Source of the DNA: Streptacidiphilus fuscans
Lineage (GTDB): Bacteria; Actinomycetota; Actinomycetes; Streptomycetales; Streptomycetaceae
Assembly: GCF_015690355.1 (NCBI RefSeq)
Contig: NZ_JADPRT010000008.1
Span: forward strand, 200,908-264,907
Length of the DNA: 64,000 nt
Direction of reading: 5' to 3'
Part shown: positions 36,059-43,837 of the stretch, piece by piece
Layout of the letters: each line of letters starts with the position of its first letter
How positions within the stretch are numbered: position 1 is the first letter of the stretch
The notes under the pieces: model-generated
Seen by the model: only the letters and a program-made list of their open reading frames with translations
Database searches by the model: none
What the model was told of the DNA's origin: nothing
Program-made: the position numbers and the translations under genes

Positions 36059-36107
36059 CCGGTCCGGCACCACCGCCCCCTCGGGGGAGCGGTCGGCACC
36101 GGACCGG
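36059..36107. terminator. Bidirectional hairpin between AIM24 and GH8 genes
   Basis: A long imperfect inverted repeat has outer arms CCGGTCCGG (36059-36067) and CCGGACCGG (36099-36107) and an inner CCCCC-TCG-GGGGG stem. It lies between two convergent genes, ending 8 bases from the GH8 stop, and is a likely shared terminator. Confidence 0.7.
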
Positions 36108-36114
36108 CGCTGCG

Positions 36115-37818
36115 TCAGACGCGCACGCAGTCCACGTCGGGAGCGCGGGTCGACGCGTTGGAGAACTCGATCGTGTTGCCGCTGCCCGCAGTGAGCGCGA
36201 CATCGACCGTGACCGTCTGCGGCTGCGGCGCGCTGAACGTCCCCTTCGGCGCGACACTCACCATGTGGGCGACGCCGTCGACCGTGACTGTGACGCTACG
36301 GGTACTGCTCGCGCCGTTGACCAGGCTGATCGCCAGCGGGTAGGTGCCGTTGGCGACGGCCTTGACCCCGTTGACGATCAACGTGCCCGCCCCGGACGTC
36401 CCCTTGCCGATGTAGCCGACCCGCGCGCCGCCGGAACATCCGCTGGCACAGGTCACGACGCGGGCGCCGCCCGCCAGGGTGTTGCCCGACGCCTCGGCCT
36501 CGTAGAGCGCGGGCTGCTGTGTCGGAGCCGGGCTGGGCGTGGCCGAACTCGACGGCGTCGGCGTGGAGTTAGTGGCCACCGGGTTCCAGTAGTCACCCGC
36601 CATCACGATGTAGACGATCATCTTGATCGTCTCGCCGTAGTAGGCGTCCCCGAACGGGTTGGTCGCCAACTGCTTCCAGATGGCGTCCGTCCAGGCCTGG
36701 TCGCCCGCGGCCATGGCGGCCGGACCGACCGAGTCGCCCGCCTCCTCCGCCTGCGTGTCGTTGGAGATGTTGGCGTTGGCGCAGTTCAGCTTGATGTGCG
36801 GCTGGACGTTGGCCGGGTTGCCGCCGGAGAGGCTCTTGGTGCAGGCCGACTCCTTCTTGGCGGTCTGGTAGGAGACCTGTGCCGTGGTCGAGCCGTAGAG
36901 CAGCGCGTCGGTGCCCAGGTGCCACGGCACGCGGATGGAGTTGTAGCCGACGATGTTGTCCGGCTGGTCCTCCTGGTAGTTGGCCGGAGCCGGGGAGGGC
37001 GAGGTGGTGTCGGCGTGGATCACGAAGTCCGACAGCAGGCCCGCGCTCGGCGAGTACTTTGCGGTGTACTCGCTGACGACCGCCTGCATCCGGTCCACGA
37101 CCTTGGTCCAGTCGTGGGCGGTGTCGTAGGCGGCGAAGGCCCGCAGGTGGTCCAGCATGTTGTCGGACGGACGGGTGTCCGTGTTCGGCCCGTCGTCCTC
37201 GCACTTCAGGTGGCCGTCGGGGGCCACGTCATTGGCGTAGAACTTGGCCAACCAGGCCTTGGCGTCCGCCGTGTAGCCGCCCCACTGCTTGTCGGCCAGG
37301 ATCAGCCCGTAGCCGATGTCGAGGTCACCGTCGGTGGCCGCGTCGGGCGTGCCGGAGCTGTAGTACTTGCAGGTCTTGCCGTCCAACTGCCACTGCATCA
37401 GGCCCCATTGGTCAAGGTGGTCCTTGACCAGCTGCCAGAGGCCGTTGAACTCGGTCTGGGCGTTGGGGTCGTAACCCGCCATCAGCGGCACGATGTTCAT
37501 TCCGTAGCCCTGGGCCTCGGAGACCGTGCCGTTGTTGGTGGCGTCGCTGTCGCCCTTGGTGGAGACGTAGAACTCGTTGGAAGCGCAGCCGTGGACGAGA
37601 TAGGTGCTCTTCCACGAGTTGTACTGCTTCTCCACTGCGGCGTCGCGCGCGGACTGCGACGCGGACGGCATCACGCCGACTTTGTACGTCTGGTGCTGAG
37701 GGAACGGCATTGCAGGCGTAGCGGCAGCGGTGGCACTGCCCCCGCCGACGGCCACGCCCACGGCGACGGTGGCCAGGGCGGCCACGCTCACCAGGACGCG
37801 TTGCGGAGTTCGGACCAT
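36115..37818 (-). CDS. Secreted GH8 glycosidase with CBM35-like domain (probable chitosanase or glucanase)
   Basis: Exported enzyme of 567 residues. A signal peptide (1-33, ending SATAAA) precedes the catalytic GH8 domain. Glu101 in SEAQGYGM is the proposed acid, and ATDGDLDIGYGL (around D163-D165) is the second family motif. A loop with Glu283 (ANYQEDQPDN) sits where GH8 subfamily b enzymes, such as the Bacillus chitosanase ChoK, place the catalytic base. A Thr/Ser/Pro linker leads to a C-terminal CBM35-like domain (about 446-567, YEAEASGNTLAGGARVV). The ATG at 37818 has AAGGAG 5 bases upstream. A 19-base palindrome upstream resembles the CsnR chitosanase operator, which favours chitosan as substrate; cellulose or mixed glucan is the alternative. 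Confidence 0.88.
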   Translation of the reverse strand: MVRTPQRVLVSVAALATVAVGVAVGGGSATAAATPAMPFPQHQTYKVGVMPSASQSARDAAVEKQYNSWKSTYLVHGCASNEFYVSTKGDSDATNNGTVSEAQGYGMNIVPLMAGYDPNAQTEFNGLWQLVKDHLDQWGLMQWQLDGKTCKYYSSGTPDAATDGDLDIGYGLILADKQWGGYTADAKAWLAKFYANDVAPDGHLKCEDDGPNTDTRPSDNMLDHLRAFAAYDTAHDWTKVVDRMQAVVSEYTAKYSPSAGLLSDFVIHADTTSPSPAPANYQEDQPDNIVGYNSIRVPWHLGTDALLYGSTTAQVSYQTAKKESACTKSLSGGNPANVQPHIKLNCANANISNDTQAEEAGDSVGPAAMAAGDQAWTDAIWKQLATNPFGDAYYGETIKMIVYIVMAGDYWNPVATNSTPTPSSSATPSPAPTQQPALYEAEASGNTLAGGARVVTCASGCSGGARVGYIGKGTSGAGTLIVNGVKAVANGTYPLAISLVNGASSTRSVTVTVDGVAHMVSVAPKGTFSAPQPQTVTVDVALTAGSGNTIEFSNASTRAPDVDCVRV

Positions 37819-37845
37819 CGACACTCCTTGCACGGGGAGTTTGAA

Positions 37846-37864
37846 GTTAGGAAAGTTTCCTAAC
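37846..37864. promoter_or_regulatory. Perfect palindrome resembling the CsnR chitosanase operator
   Basis: GTTAGGAAAGTTTCCTAAC has 9-base arms around a single central base, 28 bases upstream of the GH8 start codon. The core AGGAAA-n-TTTCCT is the element reported upstream of actinomycete chitosanase genes and bound by the ROK-family repressor CsnR. Its position next to the translation start fits an operator overlapping the promoter. No csnR-like gene is adjacent. Confidence 0.72.
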
Positions 37865-38070
37865 CTGTTTTCCGGGGAGTCTTTCGCTTGGCTGTGAGCG
37901 CGTCAAGATGCCGGACAAGATCCTCTGCGGACGGCTCACCCGATAGGCTCACTGACCAGTCGAGTCCTCGGAATCGATCGCGACACCAGTCACCGAACCG
38001 CACGCGGAACCAGGCACGGGACCATGCACAGGCCACGCGCGGGACCACTCGCTCACGGAGGCGGCCGCCC

Positions 38071-38940
38071 ATGCCCGACATCGCCCTGCTCACCGGTCGC
38101 ACCATGCCCCGGGACGTCCCGGAGAACGACCTGCTGGTGGACGAGCTGCGACAGCTGGGCGTCCAGGCCGAGGTCCACCCCTGGGACGAGCCGCTCGACT
38201 GGCCCTCCGTCGGCCTGGCATTGGTCCGCACCACCTGGGACTACTGGGACCGCCTCGACGACTTCCTCTCCTGGGCCGACCGCGCGGACAACCAGACCTC
38301 CCTGCGCAACCCCGCCCAGGTGATCCGCTGGAACTGCCACAAGGGCTACCTGGTCGACCTCGCCGGGCGCGGCGTCCCGTCCATACCGACGCAGGTGCTC
38401 CGTCGCGGCGCCGACGGAACGGCGGTCGACGCGGCGCTCGCCGCCTTCCGGGAGCAGCACGGCGAGGTGGAGGTCGTCGCCAAGCCCGCCGTCTCCGCCG
38501 GGGCGCGCGGCGCCCTTCGCGCGCTCCCGTCCGATCCCGGCACCGCCGCCCATCTCGCGGACCTGCTGAAGCAGGGTGACGCGCTGCTCCAGCCACTGGT
38601 CGAGTCGATCCTGACGCGGGGCGAGACCTCCCTGGTCTTCTTCGGCGAGGAGTACAGCCACGCGGTCCGCAAGGTCCCGGCGCAGGGCGAGTACCGGATC
38701 CACGAGCACCACGGCGGCACGGTCCAGTCGCACACCCCGACCGACGCCGAACTCGCCGCCGCACGCGCCGCCCTGGCCGCCGCCCCGGCGGCGACCGCGT
38801 ACGGCAGGGTCGACCTGGTCGACCTGCCGTCCGGCCCGGCCGTCATGGAGCTGGAGCTGATCGAGCCGGAGCTCTTCCTGCCCTACGCGGACGGCGCGAC
38901 CACGCGCTACGCCCGCCATCTCGCGTCCCTGCTTCCGTGA
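38071..38940 (+). CDS. ATP-grasp protein (RimK/DcsG-like)
   Basis: ATP-dependent ligase-type protein of 289 residues. The N-terminal part has PDIALLTGRTMPRDVPEND and WDEPLDWPSVGLALVRTTWDYWDR, followed by RNPAQVIRWNCHKGYLVDLAGRGVPSIPT, a pattern shared with cycloserine ligase DcsG and other small ATP-grasp proteins. The ATP-binding KPAVSAGARG loop and the late VMELELIEPELFLPYA metal-binding segment are visible. The ATG at 38071 follows GGAGG; the upstream extension is rejected. Its TGA overlaps the GTG of the phosphopantetheinyl transferase gene, so the two are coupled. It likely forms an amide or peptide-like bond; the substrate is unknown. Confidence 0.87.
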   Translation: MPDIALLTGRTMPRDVPENDLLVDELRQLGVQAEVHPWDEPLDWPSVGLALVRTTWDYWDRLDDFLSWADRADNQTSLRNPAQVIRWNCHKGYLVDLAGRGVPSIPTQVLRRGADGTAVDAALAAFREQHGEVEVVAKPAVSAGARGALRALPSDPGTAAHLADLLKQGDALLQPLVESILTRGETSLVFFGEEYSHAVRKVPAQGEYRIHEHHGGTVQSHTPTDAELAAARAALAAAPAATAYGRVDLVDLPSGPAVMELELIEPELFLPYADGATTRYARHLASLLP

Positions 38941-39674
38941 ACAGCATGAACGGTCACACTTCTGGCCCCGACGCCGCGGGCGTCGCCGTCGCCGTCGAGC
39001 TCTGGCTGATCGACGCCCGCGCGCCGGAGTCCGCCCCCGGCACCGCCGTCGGTCTGCTGGACGACGGCGAGCGCGAGCGGGCCGAGCGCTTCGTCCACGC
39101 GCCGGACCGGCTGCTGTACCAGGTCGCTCATGTGACACTCCGTCAGGTCATGGGCGCGCACCTCGGCGTCGAACCGGCGGCACTGGCCTTCGAGCGTGAG
39201 TCCTGCCCCTGCTGCGGCGCGCTCCACGGCCGGCCGCGGGTGGCCGCCGCGTCCGTCCCCGCCGGGCGGGCACTGCCGCACTTCAACCTGTCCCACGGCG
39301 GCGACCTGGTGATGCTCGGGCTGGCCGCCGTGCCGATCGGCGTCGACGTCGAACTGACCGCGTCCGCAGGGACGGTGGGCGAGGTCCGGGGCATGCTGCA
39401 CCCCGCTGAGCAGCAGGAGCTCGCCGCCGAGCGGACGTTGACCGAGGGCGAGGCCTTCTCCCGGATCTGGACCCGCAAGGAGGCCTACCTCAAGGGCCTG
39501 GGCACCGGCCTCGGCCGCGACCTGGCCGAGGACTACCTCGGCACCACCGGCGCGGCCCCCGGGCCGTCCGGCTGGACCGTCCTCGACATCCCGGCCGGCC
39601 CCCGCCACGCCGCCGCCTTCGCCGTCGAGGCTCCGACCGCGCGCTACACGCTGCGGCACAGCGTCCCGGCCTGA
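38937..39674 (+). CDS. 4'-phosphopantetheinyl transferase, Sfp type
   Basis: Enzyme of 245 residues that transfers phosphopantetheine from CoA to carrier-protein serines. The Sfp motifs are present: FNLSHGGD, the Mg-binding GVDVE, and FSRIWTRKEAYLKGLGTGLG. A CPCCG segment lies in the middle, as in many actinomycete PPTases. The GTG start overlaps the ATP-grasp stop by GTGA. No PKS, NRPS or carrier protein is in the window, so it probably acts on carriers elsewhere, unless the ATP-grasp partner signals a small dedicated pathway. Confidence 0.93.
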   Translation: MNSMNGHTSGPDAAGVAVAVELWLIDARAPESAPGTAVGLLDDGERERAERFVHAPDRLLYQVAHVTLRQVMGAHLGVEPAALAFERESCPCCGALHGRPRVAAASVPAGRALPHFNLSHGGDLVMLGLAAVPIGVDVELTASAGTVGEVRGMLHPAEQQELAAERTLTEGEAFSRIWTRKEAYLKGLGTGLGRDLAEDYLGTTGAAPGPSGWTVLDIPAGPRHAAAFAVEAPTARYTLRHSVPA

Positions 39675-39687
39675 CGCGCCGGCCACG

Positions 39688-40428
39688 CTACGACGTCTGC
39701 ACGGTCTCGACGACCTCGGCCACGTCCGCGACCTCGACGGTCTCCGAGGCTTCGGCTGCCTGCGGCGCCTCGGCGTCCTGCCCCCGACCGAAGAGGGCGC
39801 CGCGCACCCGGGTACCGAGACGGTCCAGGCCGACCAGGAGCGCGGCGAGCGCGACGAACTCGACGGTCAGCTGCACGATCTGCAGCCCCACCCAGCCGTA
39901 GCCGTGACCGGTCGGGTCGAGGAAGAAGTACGGGTAGCGGTTGGGGAAGAACGGGAAGAGCACCGCCCGCAGCTCGGTCAACGCGGCGTAGCCCAGCGGG
40001 AACGAGAGCCAGAGCGGCAGGTCGCGCCAGCGGGACGCGTTGCGCGGGCCGAAGCACAGCCAGTCGAGCACCACCATGATCGGCGTCGTGTAGTGGAGCA
40101 GCAGCAACGACCAGCTCTGCAGCCGGTCGGCGCCGCTGCCGTGGGTCAGCCCTGGCAGCGGGCTTGCGCCGTGGTTGAGGATGATGTGCGCGACCAGCCC
40201 GGTGATCAGGATGTACAGGGTCACCGCACCGCGCAGCCTCGGGGCCGGGGCGTCCGCGGAGCCGTTCCTGACCATCCAGAAGACGGCGCCGACGAAGTAC
40301 CCGAGCACCAGCACGTTGCTCTCGACCGTGAAGTACACGAGCGAGTTCGTTCCGGTGATCAGGCCCAGGCCTGCGGAGAGGACGATGGCGCTGCGCCACC
40401 AGAGGGCGGGACGGGTCCGGAGCGGCAT
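39688..40428 (-). CDS. Pr6Pr-family membrane protein
   Basis: Integral membrane protein of about 246 residues with six predicted helices, among them the segments around SAIVLSAGLGLITGT, AVTLYILITGLVAHIILNH, and GLQIVQLTVEFVALAALLVGL. The HYTTPIMVVLDWL and YPYFFLD segments are recurrent in the Pr6Pr family. The C-terminal 30 residues are acidic and repetitive (VEVADVAEVVETV). The ATG at 40428 is chosen because the upstream in-frame reading encodes an Arg-Thr repeat from a tandem DNA repeat and would extend into noncoding sequence. Function in bacteria is unknown. Confidence 0.82.
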   Translation of the reverse strand: MPLRTRPALWWRSAIVLSAGLGLITGTNSLVYFTVESNVLVLGYFVGAVFWMVRNGSADAPAPRLRGAVTLYILITGLVAHIILNHGASPLPGLTHGSGADRLQSWSLLLLHYTTPIMVVLDWLCFGPRNASRWRDLPLWLSFPLGYAALTELRAVLFPFFPNRYPYFFLDPTGHGYGWVGLQIVQLTVEFVALAALLVGLDRLGTRVRGALFGRGQDAEAPQAAEASETVEVADVAEVVETVQTS

Positions 40429-40856
40429 GGGCAGGTCCACCAGTTCTTCGTGCGTCGCGTTCGCGTAGCGCGTTCTTCGGGTTCTTCGGGTTCTTCGCGT
40501 TCGCATTCTTCGTGTGTCCGCGTCCTCGCACGTGGCACACGTCGTGCTCCGCGCTCGGGATCGACGCACTCTACCGGCGGGTAGCCATTCCCGGAAGGGC
40601 TCTTTACCAGCCAGCCGACTCCGTTTTCGAACGTGTGTTTTAAGCCAAATCCTGATTTCTGCGGTTAGCACACGTCACGCGCCCGGACCGCCTCGTCCGC
40701 CCCCGGACACACCCCCTCCGACCACGGGACATTACGTAGACCTAACGGCTCAGACCGTGCTGTCGCCCGCTCCAGGGCCCCACAGAGGATGGACGCGCTC
40801 GGCGTGCCGCCAGGGCCGCCGAGGGGTTAGGTGGAACCTGGAAGGAGGAGTGAACC
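40429..40856. promoter_or_regulatory. Divergent gap between Pr6Pr and egtA genes
   Basis: 428 bases without a convincing gene. The left part holds a 9-base tandem repeat. The middle (about 40610-40680) is AT-richer than its surroundings and is the likely promoter zone. Near the egtA start is the ribosome-binding run GGAAGGAGGAG. No recognised operator or riboswitch was found. Confidence 0.4.
40472..40498. repeat. Tandem repeat GTTCTTCGG, three units
   Basis: Three 9-base units in a row (the last with one change), 44 bases upstream of the chosen Pr6Pr start. Degenerate copies continue on both sides. Confidence 0.75.
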
Positions 40857-42269
40857 GTGGGCCATGAGCTGTCGCGGGAGCAAGCCGCAGACCACATACA
40901 CGGAGTCTGCTTCAAGACCGGACCGCCCCAGCAGGTGGGTATCGAGCTCGAATGGCTGGTGCACGATCGCAACCGGCCGCACAGTCCGGTCTCCCTGGAG
41001 CGACTCGACGCCGCGCTGGCGCCGATCACCGAGGGGACGACCACAGGAGGGCCGACCCGGGCCGTGAACGGATCCCGGCGAGGCAGCGTCCGTTCCGGCG
41101 GCGCCCGTTCGGGCCGTGCTGGTTCCGGAGGCGGACTTCCTCATCGCACCGCCCTGACCCGTGAGCCGGGTGGGCAGCTGGAGCTGAGCGCTCCCCCCGC
41201 CCCCGACGTGGTCGCCTGCGTGGCCACCGCGGCGGAGGATCTGGACGTGGTCAGGCGCACGCTCGCAGACCAGGGTCTGCAGCTCCGCGGCTACGGGCTC
41301 GACCCGTTTCGCAACCCGCCGCGCGTACTCGACCACCCGCGCTACGCGGCGATGGAGACCTATCTCGACCGCATCGGCCCCTGGGGCCGGATGATGATGC
41401 GCGCCACGGCCGCCGTCCAGGTCAACCTGGACGCGGGCACCGACGGCGCGGGGCCCACCGGATACCGCGAGCGCTGGCAGCTGGTGCACCGGCTCGGGCC
41501 GGTGCTCGTCGCCGCCTTCGCCAACTCCCCGCTCTGGCAGGGCAAACCGACCGGATGGCGGTCGACCCGCCAGGCTGCCTGGGAACATCTCGACCCCAGT
41601 CGCACCCGCCCGCCGGGACCCGCCGCCAACGGCTCGGGGCCCGACCACGGGTGGCACGACGAGGGGCCGGACGGTGATCCGCGCGCCGCATGGGTGCGCT
41701 ACGCGATGAGCGCCGGGCTGCTCTGCCTGCGCCGCGACGCGCCGCGGAACTGGACCTCGCCGCCCGGACACACCTTCTCCTCCTGGCTGGCCGGCGGCAT
41801 CACCGAACGTCCGCCGACCCTGGACGACCTCGACTACCACCTCAGCACCCTCTTCCCGCCGGTCCGACCGCGCGGGTACCTGGAGCTCCGCATGATCGAC
41901 GCCCAGCCCGGGGACGGTTGGATCGTCCCTGCCCTGGTCGCGGCCACCCTGATGGACGACCCGGCCGCCGCGCAGGCGGCCTGGGCGGCGACCGAGCCGC
42001 TCTGCCCCAACGGCTCCACACTGCCGCCGCGCGCGCTCTGGACCCGGGCCGCCCGCATGGGCCTGTCCGCGCCGGAGCTCGGCAAGGCCGCTCTGGCCTG
42101 CTTCGCGGCCGTGGACTCGGCGCTGTCCCGCCCGGACGTGCCCGCCGCGCTGCGCGGAGCCGTCGCGGCCTTCGCGCAGCGCTACCCCGAACGCGGTCGA
42201 TGTCCGGCCGACGACCTGCTGGACGACCGCGTGGCACGGCCGAACCGCCTGGAAGGAAGCCACCGATGA
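40857..42269 (+). CDS. egtA: Glutamate-cysteine ligase of ergothioneine biosynthesis
   Basis: Predicted gamma-glutamylcysteine synthetase (EgtA), 470 residues, supplying the sulfur donor for the EgtB reaction. It shows the GCS2-type segments VGIELEWLVHD, LTREPGGQLELSAPP, YAAMETYLDRIGPWGRMMMRATAAVQVNLDAG and PRGYLELRMIDAQP. A Ser/Gly/Arg-rich insertion (about 62-94) interrupts the domain after TEGTTTGG and looks like a disordered loop. The GTG start lies just after GGAGGAG. The stop overlaps the egtB ATG, so the operon is translationally coupled. Confidence 0.93.
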   Translation: MGHELSREQAADHIHGVCFKTGPPQQVGIELEWLVHDRNRPHSPVSLERLDAALAPITEGTTTGGPTRAVNGSRRGSVRSGGARSGRAGSGGGLPHRTALTREPGGQLELSAPPAPDVVACVATAAEDLDVVRRTLADQGLQLRGYGLDPFRNPPRVLDHPRYAAMETYLDRIGPWGRMMMRATAAVQVNLDAGTDGAGPTGYRERWQLVHRLGPVLVAAFANSPLWQGKPTGWRSTRQAAWEHLDPSRTRPPGPAANGSGPDHGWHDEGPDGDPRAAWVRYAMSAGLLCLRRDAPRNWTSPPGHTFSSWLAGGITERPPTLDDLDYHLSTLFPPVRPRGYLELRMIDAQPGDGWIVPALVAATLMDDPAAAQAAWAATEPLCPNGSTLPPRALWTRAARMGLSAPELGKAALACFAAVDSALSRPDVPAALRGAVAAFAQRYPERGRCPADDLLDDRVARPNRLEGSHR

Positions 42270-43837
42270 CCGACACCTTCCCGACCTCGACCAACAGCCC
42301 GACGCCGGAACAGCACATGACGCAGCATCAGAAGACGTACGAGACAGTGATGCCCGACACCGACCTACCCGCCGAGGGCACCGAGGCGCTACGCGCACGT
42401 GCCCGCGAGGCGCTGGAGCGGGCGCGCCGCCGCACTCTCGCGCTCACCGACTGCCTCGACGACGAGGGCCTGAGCGCCCAGCACTCCCCGCTGATGTCCC
42501 CGCTGGTCTGGGACCTGGCGCACATCGGCAACCAGGAGGAGATCTGGTTGGTGCGCGAGGGCGGCGGCCGTCCCGCGCTGCGGCCCGACCTGGACCCGCT
42601 CTACGACGCGTTCCAGCACCCGCGCGCGGACCGCCCGGCGCTGCCGCTGCTCCCGCCCGGTCCCGCCCGCCACTACACCGCGGCCGTCCGCCACCAGGCG
42701 TTCGAGGTCCTGGACGGCGCGGACTTCGGGCCGGATCAGGATCCGCTGCTGGCGCGCGGGTTCGTCTTCGGCATGCTGGCCCAGCACGAGCAGCAGCACG
42801 ACGAGACCATGCTGGCCACCCACCAACTGCGCCGCGGCTCCGCCGTGTTGCACGCCCCGGCGCCCGCGCCCGCCCCGGCCGACGCCGCCGCGCTCCCGGC
42901 CGAAGTCCTGGTCCCCGGCGGCCCGTTCACCATGGGGACCGGCGACCCGGAGACGCGCGGCGGCTCGTTCCACTCGTCCGACGACGCGGCCGACCCGTGG
43001 GCGCTGGACAACGAACGTCCCGCGCACCAGGTCCAGGTGGACGCGTTCTGGCTGGACACGGTCCCGGTGAGCAACGCCGCGTACAAGCGGTTCATCGCCG
43101 AAGGCGGCTACCACGAGGCCCGTTGGTGGTCCACGGCCGGCTGGGCGCACCGGCTCCAAGCCGGTCTCGAAGCGCCGCTGTTCTGGTCCCGCGACGACAG
43201 CGTTCCCGGCGGCTGGGTCCGCCGCCGGTTCGGCGTCATCGAGCGGGTGCCGGACGACGAGCCGGTCATGCACGTCTGCTGGTACGAGGCCGACGCGTAC
43301 GCGCGGTGGGCCGGACGACGGCTGCCGACCGAGGGCGAGTGGGAGAAGGCCGCCCGGCACGATCCCGTCACCGGCCGCTCGCGCCGCTACCCGTGGGGGG
43401 ACGCCGACCCGACCCCGGAACTGGCCAACCTCGGCCAACGCCATCTCCAGCCGGCTCCGGTCGGCAGCTTTCCGGCAGGCGCTTCGCCGTACGGGGCACG
43501 GCAGTTGATCGGGGACGTCTGGGAGTGGACCTCCAGCGACTTCCTGCCGCACCCGGGCTTCGTCGCCTACCCGTACAAGGAGTACTCGGAGGTCTTCTTC
43601 GGCCCCGACTACAAGGTGCTGCGCGGCGGCGCGTTCGGCGTCGACCCGGTCGTCTGCCGTGGCACCTTCCGCAACTGGGACTACCCGATCCGCCGCCAGA
43701 TCTTCTGCGGCTTCCGGACGGCCCGCGACGCCCGCTCGGACCAGCCGGAGCAACCGGACCAGACGGACCGGACGGACCGGACGGACCGGACGGACCGGAC
43801 GAGCGAGTCGAACCAGCGCGAGGAGCACATGCACTGA
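42266..43837 (+). CDS. egtB: Ergothioneine biosynthesis sulfoxide synthase
   Basis: Non-haem iron enzyme of 523 residues that joins gamma-glutamylcysteine to hercynine with O2. The N-terminal DinB-like domain supplies the iron ligands: His86 in DLAHIGNQEE and the HEQQH pair His174/His178, matching the three-His facial triad of EgtB. The C-terminal FGE-sulfatase domain includes VPGGPFTMGTG, LPTEGEWEKAARHD, GDVWEWTSSDF and VLRGGAFG. The first 35 residues are a polar extension. The C-terminus has a TDR repeat from a 9-base tandem repeat. It overlaps egtA and egtC by their stop/start codons. Confidence 0.95.
   Translation: MTDTFPTSTNSPTPEQHMTQHQKTYETVMPDTDLPAEGTEALRARAREALERARRRTLALTDCLDDEGLSAQHSPLMSPLVWDLAHIGNQEEIWLVREGGGRPALRPDLDPLYDAFQHPRADRPALPLLPPGPARHYTAAVRHQAFEVLDGADFGPDQDPLLARGFVFGMLAQHEQQHDETMLATHQLRRGSAVLHAPAPAPAPADAAALPAEVLVPGGPFTMGTGDPETRGGSFHSSDDAADPWALDNERPAHQVQVDAFWLDTVPVSNAAYKRFIAEGGYHEARWWSTAGWAHRLQAGLEAPLFWSRDDSVPGGWVRRRFGVIERVPDDEPVMHVCWYEADAYARWAGRRLPTEGEWEKAARHDPVTGRSRRYPWGDADPTPELANLGQRHLQPAPVGSFPAGASPYGARQLIGDVWEWTSSDFLPHPGFVAYPYKEYSEVFFGPDYKVLRGGAFGVDPVVCRGTFRNWDYPIRRQIFCGFRTARDARSDQPEQPDQTDRTDRTDRTDRTSESNQREEHMH
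43762..43797 (+). repeat. Tandem repeat GACGGACCG, four units, inside egtB
   Basis: Four exact 9-base units encode TDR-TDR-TDR-TDR at the C-terminal tail of EgtB, beyond the folded FGE-sulfatase domain. Being in frame and at a disordered end, it is likely tolerated and prone to length change. Confidence 0.9.

Noticed and set aside
43762..43797. Tandem GACGGACCG repeat as a regulatory array
   Set aside because: It is inside egtB, in frame, and encodes a simple TDR tail, so a coding repeat is the simpler explanation.
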